Shown here: one piece after another, positions 57,140 through 64,000 of the stretch | Layout: every line of letters begins with the position of its first letter | Position numbering within the stretch: the first letter of the stretch is position 1 | DNA from: Malachius bipustulatus | Lineage: Eukaryota > Arthropoda > Insecta > Coleoptera > Melyridae | DNA length: 64,000 bases | Reading direction: 5' to 3' | Assembly (NCBI GenBank): GCA_910589415.1 | Contig: OU342630.1 | Location: forward strand, 6,262,001 to 6,326,000 | Notes under the pieces: generated by a model | What the model was told of the DNA's origin: nothing | Seen by the model: the letters and a program-made list of their open reading frames with translations, nothing else | The model's database searches: none | Program-made: the position numbers and the translations under genes

Positions 57140-57332
57140 GGCACGGACACGGGCCCGGGTGTTCAACGTGGACCATTTTTATTAATAAATGGATTTTGAA
57201 CGACTGCATTTACATCTGAAGGGAAGGGACTGACAATAATGAAACGTCACCACCAGATGTGAATGCAGCCATTCAAAATCCATTTATTAATAAAAATGGT
57301 CCACGTTGAACACCCGGGCCCGTGTCCGTGCC
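57140..57332. mobile_element. 193-bp foldback element with near-perfect arms
   Basis: GGCACGGACACGGGCCCGGG and its exact complement end the element. The arms pair for about 80 bp without a visible mismatch, through GTTCAACGTGGACC and TTATTAATAAATGG, to a 35-bp loop. It is GC-rich at the ends. It abuts the tail of a non-LTR fragment at 57333. Confidence 0.75.
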
Positions 57333-57335
57333 GTT

Positions 57336-57366
<31 letters not shown>

Positions 57367-57738
57367 TTTATTTGCCATTAATAATACAATTACATTTGAT
57401 ACAAAAGAATTGCAGCAATTTAGGCACGTCGTAGGTAAATATGAGACAATTAGGTAAATACAAGACAGTAAAAATTAAAAGCAAGATCACATGGAAAATA
57501 AATCATACATTGGTAGACAAAAACTGTTTTACATCATGTTTACAATGCATGTTCGATTAATAAAGTTTTCAATTCCAATTTAAATTTTCTTATTATGAGT
57601 ACTTTTAATGTATCAGGTAGTTTATTATACAGCCGGTAATTCAATTTATTTTTCTCGGTTATATTGATCCTCGAGAAAGGAATTTGGAGGAGCTGTCTAT
57701 TCTTTGTACCATAGAGATGTATAGATATTAGATGTATA
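57333..57738 (-). mobile_element. 3' fragment of a non-LTR retrotransposon
   Basis: Read on the minus strand: end of a reverse transcriptase frame (57734-57540), a 3' untranslated part of about 175 bp, and a (TTA)n tail at 57333-57365. It is cut on its 5' side by the Ginger element inserted at 57739. Confidence 0.6.
57540..57734 (-). pseudogene. C-terminal end of a CR1-like reverse transcriptase
   Basis: The minus frame YGTKNRQLLQIPFSRINITE, KNKLNYRLYNKLPDTLK, IIRKFKLELKTLLIEHAL ends at TAA 57542-57540. The LYNxLPxxIK...FKxxLKxxLL pattern is the usual tail of CR1-like non-LTR polymerases. Only about 65 residues remain because of the Ginger insertion and whatever lay beyond. It differs from the element at 58082-61124. 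Confidence 0.6.
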
Positions 57739-57815
57739 TGTTACGGTCAGTGTGATTAATTGGAAATTATTAATAATTACCGGGAATTATTAATACTAAC
57801 CAATACACGAGGTTA

Positions 57816-57839
57816 TTACAATTACAATTACAATTACAA
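57816..57839 (-). repeat. (TTGTAA)n tail of the non-LTR element
   Basis: Four hexamer units, read as TTGTAATTGTAA on the minus strand, close the 3' end. A short simple-repeat tail rather than poly(A) is common in CR1-type elements. Confidence 0.65.
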
Positions 57840-58081
57840 ATTTCTTTATTGTACTTGAATTACAACAGTCATTGCTCAGTACAACAGCGTCATTACAGAA
57901 ATTATAAAAACAAACATAAAGACAAACAGAAAATTTAAAACACACAGCATGTCAACATAACGCCGGGAACAGTGAGGGTCGAGACGCGCAGAGACACAAA
58001 AGAAATCAGTTCTCGATCGAGGCATAGTTCCATCTCTATGATAAGGATGGATCAAGGCTTTGAGTTTTAGGTGTTTTAATA

Positions 58082-61000
58082 TCAGACTGCAGGTAGGGAT
58101 GGGGGGTTGAGGGACAGTATATCAGAGGTAGTGTAGGGTTCCAACTCCGTGAGATGTTTCCGGAGATACGCACTGTACGCTGAGAACCCAACAGTTGCAG
58201 GATCTATTTTGAAGTGGTTCAGGTATTTGATAGATGCGTACGTGAATGTCCTTTCTGAAGACGACAGATGGTGTGTAGGAGGTCTAAACAAATTGAACCT
58301 GGTACTGTAGTGATGGGTGAATCGGTAAGGTAAAAGTCTATCCTGATTTTTGTGGATCAGTTTGAGCAGAGAGAAGACATACAAAGCAGGCACGGTAAGA
58401 AGTCCAAGCTGCCTGAAATGGCCTCTGCATGACTGCTGCATTGACAAGCCTGTCAGGATCCTAATCGCTCTCTTTTGAAGAAGAAAAACCCTTCGCAGAG
58501 ATCTCTCAGACCCACCCCAGACGGCCAGCCCATAGTTCACGTGGCTGATGAAATGCCCATAATAAGCAAAGAGAAGAACCTCAGGGGACACCGTGTGCTG
58601 AAGGCGTCTAAGAAGGAAGCAGACGCTAGTAAGACGACGGCATAAATGATCTGTGTGTGCCGACCAGTTTAGGTTCTGGTCGATGTGGAAGCCCAAAAAC
58701 TTCACCACGCCCTTCGGCTCGATCAAGGCACCATCGGTGGGTATGGAGGGTAAAGGTGGAAGATGTGATCGGCTAGAGTGAAAATCAATCAGCTCAGTTT
58801 TGTCTAAGTTAAGTTTTAGTTCATTGGCCCTGAGCCATAAACTTGCTCTTTTCAACGGGAGTTGAATGGTATCTATCAGACTAGGAGGGTCGCCTGGTTT
58901 TATCCTAATAAGAATTGTTGTATCATCAGCATAGTTAACACAGATTGAATTTGGGGAGGTAATTTTGGGGCCCAGATCGTTAATGAAGATAAGAAAAGAA
59001 GTGGACCGAGAACACTACCCTGTGGCACCCCAGAGGAGACTGGAGCAAAAGGTGATCGCACAGGTCGGCCATCAGACCCAGTAATCTGAACCACCTGTGT
59101 TCTTCCCTGTAGGTAGCTGGTAAACCAAGAAAGGGGCAATCCACGAACTCCGACATTCTCCAGTCTCCGAAGGAGGCACTCGTGGCACACACTGTCGAAG
59201 GTCTTGGAGAGATCCAAAAGCCAGCCCACAGTGCGCATCCCCTCCTCCAAACCCTGAGATATGAAGTCCGTAAGCTCCACAAGAGCCGTCTGGGTAGATC
59301 TGTTTTTAAGAAAACCATGCTGGGAGCGGGAAAGGATCTTTGTTTTGTCTAGAAAGTCAATAAGACGAGATGAGACAAGAGATTCACGAATTTTATCAAA
59401 TACCGATAGTAGACTAATCGGTCGGTAGTTTTCAGGGTTTTTGACGTCGCCCTTTTTAAAAATAGGCTTAACTAACGCTGCTTTGAGATCTTCGGGGAAT
59501 ACACCAGTCTGAAAGGAGCTGTTGTAAATTTCTGATAATGGCTGAGCAAGCTCAGCAATGCAATACCTGGCAACAAAAGAGGGAATCTCGTCCAAGCCCG
59601 AAGACTTCTTACTTTTAAACCTGGAAACTATTTCTATAATTTCCCGAGGTGACGTCGGAAAAAATACGAAGGAAGAAGAGGCGTGTGTTGACATGTTGGA
59701 TCCGTGAGTGTGACTATATGTGGGAGAGTCATTTGAAAGAAAGACGGAATTGAGCATCTCTGTCATTTCTTCAGGATCAGTCGTCACCTTGCTTCGGTAC
59801 TCAAGTTCTAAGATTTTATGAGAAGTGTTTATTGACTTGCATTGGTTGTTTATGAGGGTCCATCCTGCTTTGATGGGATTTTCAGATTCACTGATAAAGA
59901 CGTCGTTACAGCGCTTGGTCTCCTGCCTCACCAGGTACCCAAACCGTCGCTTTAGGCTGCACAGCCGAGTTCTGAACAGCTGGTTGGACGTGTTTATTAA
60001 AGGATTTAGGAGATTAATCGTGTCGTATAGTTGACGAATTTCAGAGGTGAGCCACTTGGGACTGGAGAGTCTAGGCCCATGAACTCTACATCTCCTGAGT
60101 GCGAAGTATTTGTCGAAGTAGAATGAAAGAGTGTCAGAGAAGCAGGAGTATTTCGAATTCGTATCAGGGGCATCCAGAACTTCGTGCCAGCCCAAACGCC
60201 GGAGTTCGTTTTGCAGCTGTGCAAGGAGAAGGGGGTCTTTTATATCTCTCTTCCATGTCATCAGGGGTTTGTCGGCGAGACCGCGGGTGTAAGCCGTCTC
60301 AGAAACTCCAAGGGCCACATGCAGTCCAAAGTGGTCTGATAGAAAAGTTGGCAAGATTTGACTATCGAGCAACTGAAAAATACCAGAAATCGCGACGTTA
60401 TCGATGCATGTTGACGAGGTGTTGGTAACTCTTGTTGGGTCCCTAAAACAAAGTCGAAAACCATAAGAGAAGAGAGTCTCGGTCAGGCTGGAGGTGTTGG
60501 CGTTCTCACAGAGTACGTCAATATTGAAGTCTGCAGCCAGAACCACGTTATTTATTTTGTGATCCGGATGGCCGCGTCAAGCAATCCGTCTAGGTGACGA
60601 ATGAAATCTCTTACAGGGCAGGCAGGTGATCGATATGTAGATATAATTAGTGCTTTCTGAGACCGAAATTTGGTTTCGGTTGCCGATATTTCACACACGA
60701 GTGGTTGCGAAAGAGAGCAGAGGCTATGAACAACCCTACACTGAATGTCGGACCTGCCATAGATAGCCGAGCCCCCGTAACCTGACTGCCTGCAGAAGGA
60801 AGAAGAAAGGTTGTAATGATCGATTTTGATCTTTTGAATGTTGTCAGATGTTAAGAAATGTTCGTTTAAACAAACAAACTCGGGAAATCCCAGATCAGAG
60901 ATCATGATACCCAGACCATCCACGGAGTTGTTAAGGGACTGAATGTTTATGTGTAGGACCCGGAAGTCATGTCTGGAATGATGGGGTGAGAGCACAGTTG

Positions 61001-61124
61001 ATGTGAGAGAGGTAGATGTTGAATTGTTTTGACTCCTCACAATTCGATGGCTGTATGGAAGGGAAGGTACGCTAGGAGAAGGTGAGGGTGGTTTGTAGGA
61101 GAGTTCTTGCTCCCGTCGCGTCAC
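58082..61124 (-). pseudogene. Endonuclease-reverse transcriptase of the non-LTR element, frameshifted
   Basis: It would nick target DNA and copy its own RNA there. Read on the minus strand: apurinic-type endonuclease with HINIQSLNNSVDGL, NEHF, TYRSP, then in the next frame LAADFNID and SDHFGLH; reverse transcriptase with KKGDVKNPENYRPISLLS, SQHGFLKNRST, DLSKTFDSV, SSGVPQGSVLGPLLF; the catalytic YADD lies near 58935, and the C-terminal part (58855-58082) follows in that frame with LKLNLDKTE. Breaks: a single-base shift near 60555 between the two endonuclease halves, another near 58993 just before YADD, and one near 61135. Motifs are otherwise intact, so the copy is fairly young. CR1 against Jockey clade was not settled. 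Confidence 0.85.
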
Positions 61125-61329
61125 TTCCTCTGAAAAGGGGTATTGTATGATCTTGAGTTTTCCCTTGCTTTCACGAGGTAGTTCGTGTTTTCAGCCGCAA
61201 GGTGTGATCTAAGGGCCTTAAGATCATCCTCGGCGTCACTTCCGGTTTTATGATAAATTTATCACACTGACCGGTAATTATTAATAATTTTCACCCACGA
61301 GTGGTAAATATAAAAAGATCCTAAACCGG

Positions 61330-62290
61330 GGTGACACGCAGCAACAAACTGTGAACCTCACGAAGATTGTGCAGCTTAGGGCACTAAAAACTAAACGTTC
61401 CGAGGAAGCTGCATACCATTTGTTGGATGTGTTCACAGTATTTGGAGCCCCATGCCTATCGTACAGTGACAATGGGCGCGAATTTGCTAATAAAGTAATT
61501 GAAGAGTTTTGCCACATGTGGAATGAACAAAAAATTGTACATGGAAAACCACAAGACAGTCAGTGAAAAGGTTCAGTTTAAAGAGCAAACCAAGACATCG
61601 AGAATATGTTATCGACATGGCTGGAAACAAACAAGACCACAAAATGGTCGGAGGGAATAAAATTTATATAGTTCATGAAGAACAAAGCCCACCACTGAGG
61701 CATAAACCGTAGTTCTTATGAAGCTATGTTTGGGTGTAAAGCTCAAGTGGGTTTAAAAACTTTTTTACCAGCTTTTGATACATTTTCAGAAATAGCGAGT
61801 CAATCTTCAGTCAATCTTATGAGGTCAATCTGGTAACCATCTCGAAAATGTTGATACTGACTCTGAGCACAGTACCGATGAGAATACTGACCACACGTCC
61901 AGAGATTTACTAGTTTTCACACAGTCTGTTGTTATTGAGATTTAAATCAACAGAACTCTCTATGCCAGAATGAAGATCAACAACTTGTTTCCGATACTAT
62001 CAATGCGACAATCAATGCGTCTTCACAAAAAATTAATGAGGTTCGAGAATTTGCTAGACAATCGCTGGAAAAGCAGGCCGAGAAAATAATTTTCAATAGC
62101 AGAAATACGTCAAAGTATGAGAATTAAGGTACCAAAGGTAGATCGAGCTAAAGCCGACGGTCGAAATATAATAGCTGTAGCTATTTCTGTTGAAAATGGA
62201 AAAAAACAACATTCCAATAATTGTTGCACTGCTGAATGCAATTCAAACCGCTGCAAAGGTAAAAAATAAAAAATTCTTTGCAATTTAAAA
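61330..62290 (+). pseudogene. Ginger integrase, truncated and with stops
   Basis: The plus frame reads VNLTKIVQLRALKTKRSEE, FTVFGAPCLSYSDNGREF (second catalytic Asp, about 61468), KIVHGKPQDSQ, then TGA at 61564, KGSV, TAA at 61579, RANQDIENMLSTWLETN, and in other frames SYEAMFGCKAQVGLKTFLP. A C-terminal Cys-rich part (CCTAECNSNRCKGKK and LKCHKSRCCKNK, about 62220-62310) follows after more breaks. This is the integrase layout of Ginger and the related KRBA2-like proteins. The region with the first catalytic Asp is missing. The TAA sits exactly where the catalytic Glu of the GSVERAN motif should be. The gene is dead. Confidence 0.75.
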
Positions 62291-62816
62291 TGTCATAAAA
62301 GTCGTTGTTGCAAAAATAAATCATTTTTTTTTTTATTATAAAATCAAAATCTTCATTATTTTTATCGATTTTTGTTTCTTTGGATATATTTTTAATTTTA
62401 GTTGTTTGGATCTAATATGTATTTTAATTTTAGTTTATGATTTTAACTTATGATAGAAACTGATTAATTTTTATATAAATTGTTCCTCGTGTTACATTAA
62501 AGTTGTGTAACCTTTTATTTCATTATTAGCTTATTTTTAGTTCACTTAATTTATTTTAAAAGTTTTATTGGATTTTACTATGAGAATTTTAATTGTGGTC
62601 ATGGTACGTTATTAATTAAAAAATATGTTGTCATACAAATGACGATTTTTTATTACTTTTACCAAACACAATAAGAAATTATTAATAATAACCGGTAAAA
62701 ATGATTATTTGCCCAGTATTAATTAAAATAACCAGATGTTCCAGTTATTATTAATATTTACCGGTAATTATTAATACTAACCGCATTTATTACTCTGACC
62801 GCAACATATACCAAGT

Positions 62817-63240
62817 AACATAAACAAGTGAAAATTGCCATTTTCCATTTTCAAAGCAGCTTACAATGAAAACGGCTCAAGACAGCAGAAAAAGGTTTAC
62901 ATGTCCCGATCTTAACTTTTTACAAGGTATCCTATGATGTGTTATACAGGGTGATGAAAATTTTCAGATTTTTCATCACCCTGTATAACAATTTCATCCA
63001 CATCATAGGATACCTTGTAAAAAGTTAAGATAGGGACATGTAAACCTTTTTCTGCTGTCTTGAGCCGTTTTCATTGTAAGCTGCTTTGAAAATGGAAAAT
63101 GGCAATTTTCACTTGTTTATAACTCAAAAACTATTCACATTATACTGAAACTGTGAAAACCATTCTTACTGATTTTTTTCAGATAATCTGAAAATGTAAT
63201 AATATATAGGGTGTCCTATTTAAAATAACAAAGTTGTAAG
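62817..63240. repeat. Large foldback family member, near-perfect inner arms
   Basis: AACAAGTGAAAATTGCCATT through ACATGTCCCGATCTTAACTT pairs with the complement at 62995-63122 around the central hairpin ACAGGGTGATGAAAATTTTC / TTTTTCATCACCCTGT (62946-62987). The right arm goes on to ATATAGGGTGTCCTATTTAA (63204). The left arm is shorter, cut near the Ginger flank. Same layout as 30244-31266 but diverged in sequence. Confidence 0.65.
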
Positions 63241-64000
63241 GCGTACAGCGATATTGGGCCATCCTGTGTAGCTGAAAATTATTTTAGGTTGAAGGTCTTT
63301 TCAAACCATACAATTTTTCTCCCTCATCTTTTTTTATAGCTTCAAAAGTGAAGCTGCCAGAGAAGAATCCCGCACTAATGGGACACCCGGTATACTTAGA
63401 ATATTAGATGTAGATTGACCCTAATTGTACTTTTTTCTATAAAGTTTTGTATTATAAAAATTGTATACTATAATAAATTTTTGTATTATACCCAATTGAT
63501 AATGCAGAAGACCTGAGTGAACGTATTATTCAAACATTGAAGTACTAATTATAGAAATACTCCAGGAGTCAAAGAGCGTGCAAGACGGTCTTTGATAATG
63601 CGCTGCAAAAGAACGGGTTGAACACAATTATTGCTTTAATATGTTATTTTATTTATTATTAAATTATTTATAACCATATTTATGTTTTTTTTATTTTTAT
63701 TGTTTCATTTTTATTTAATTTCTTGAAACATTGAAGGCGAATAATTTTTTTCCATTATTTTAGTCTGAAGAATCAGCCCAGAAACTTTGGCCAAACTTAT
63801 AGTAAACATCCTGCGTTTAATAAGCCTGAAAAAGATATCTTTCCATCAGAGAATAAGAAGCAGGCGAAGTACAAGTTGTACCAATTTTGGTCACGGCATA
63901 TTTATCTATTAAAAAGTTATCAATATTATAACTAAAATTAATGAAATTTACAAGAAAGAAAATGTTTACGCATTAGTAAAAGTAGAAAAATTAAACTTAA
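63241..64000. other. Unassigned AT-rich DNA
   Basis: GGGACACCCGGTATA near 63380 is a MITE-like terminus that may pair with the TATAGGGTGTCC end at 63206 to bound a short element of about 190 bp. After 63400 the sequence is AT-rich with no recognised gene. Confidence 0.4.

Larger units (their letters stand above)
57816..61250 (-). mobile_element. CR1/Jockey-group non-LTR retrotransposon, 5'-truncated
   Basis: Minus strand, about 3.4 kb: a remnant of the first frame's end (about 61250-61135, reading DLKALRSHLAAENTNYLVKA), the endonuclease and reverse transcriptase (61124-58082), about 240 bp of 3' untranslated DNA and the hexamer tail. It lies inside the Ginger element. The exact 5' boundary is uncertain and I saw no clean target duplication, so flank deletion is possible. 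Confidence 0.7.
57739..62806 (+). mobile_element. Ginger-type DNA transposon, interrupted by a non-LTR element
   Basis: TATA at 57735-57738 and 62807-62810 is the 4-bp target duplication. The element runs from TGTTACGGTCAGTGTGATTA to TTATTACTCTGACCGCAACA, and the inverted ends align for about 65 bp (ATTAATAATTACCGG in both). It encodes a retroviral-type integrase on the plus strand (61330-62290). Ends TGT...ACA, a 4-bp duplication and a lone integrase define Ginger elements, cut-and-paste transposons whose integrase is related to those of LTR elements. About 3.4 kb of it (57816-61250) is an inserted CR1/Jockey-type element; left of that insert only the terminal repeat remains. Confidence 0.75.

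Overview
The window is AT-rich eukaryotic DNA, most likely from an insect. I cannot resolve the order. The case for an insect is indirect: a BEL/Pao retrotransposon, mariner, PIF/Harbinger, Ginger and CR1/Jockey-type elements occur side by side with many foldback elements ending in CAGGGTGTCC, and GTAGGTACCTAC-type motifs recur. I recognise no host gene, no rRNA and no canonical tRNA. The window reads as intergenic or intronic DNA built up by repeated, often nested, transposition.

Layout. 1-11 kb: mostly unassigned AT-rich DNA with GC-richer unique patches at 1-330 and 2270-2560, plus a CGAAT-rich element (3006-4447) that contains a TA-flanked palindromic element (3158-3982). 11-16 kb: a segment (11165-12360) that recurs at 45675-47215, then a 755-bp palindrome and a 1.17-kb mariner-derived palindrome. 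16.9-19.7 kb: a mariner-like element with about 690-bp inverted repeats around a broken transposase. 21.5-23.4 kb: a TA-flanked inverted-repeat element and a Harbinger-type element (TTA duplication) with a broken Myb/SANT protein. 28.4-31.3 kb: two large adjacent palindromes, the second carrying a nested TA element. 36-44 kb: an apparently intact 7.29-kb BEL/Pao retrotransposon with identical 570-bp LTRs and a 5-bp target duplication, sitting inside an older small inverted-repeat element. 45.3-47.2 kb: half of the mariner-derived palindrome, then the second copy of the paralogous segment, which carries two insertions missing from the first copy. 49-49.8 kb: a Harbinger derivative with a broken N-terminal transposase. 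54-55 kb: another member of the large palindromic family, again with a nested insertion. 57.1-63.2 kb: a perfect foldback element, a non-LTR 3' fragment, a Ginger element with TATA duplications, and a CR1/Jockey-type non-LTR element inserted in the Ginger, followed by one more palindrome.

The only long open frame without visible damage is the BEL/Pao Gag-Pol polyprotein. The mariner, Harbinger, Ginger and non-LTR proteins all carry frameshifts, stops or truncations. The most informative parts are the Ginger element (complete termini, dead catalytic site), the paralogous pair that gives empty sites for two insertions, and the foldback families that share an internal module.
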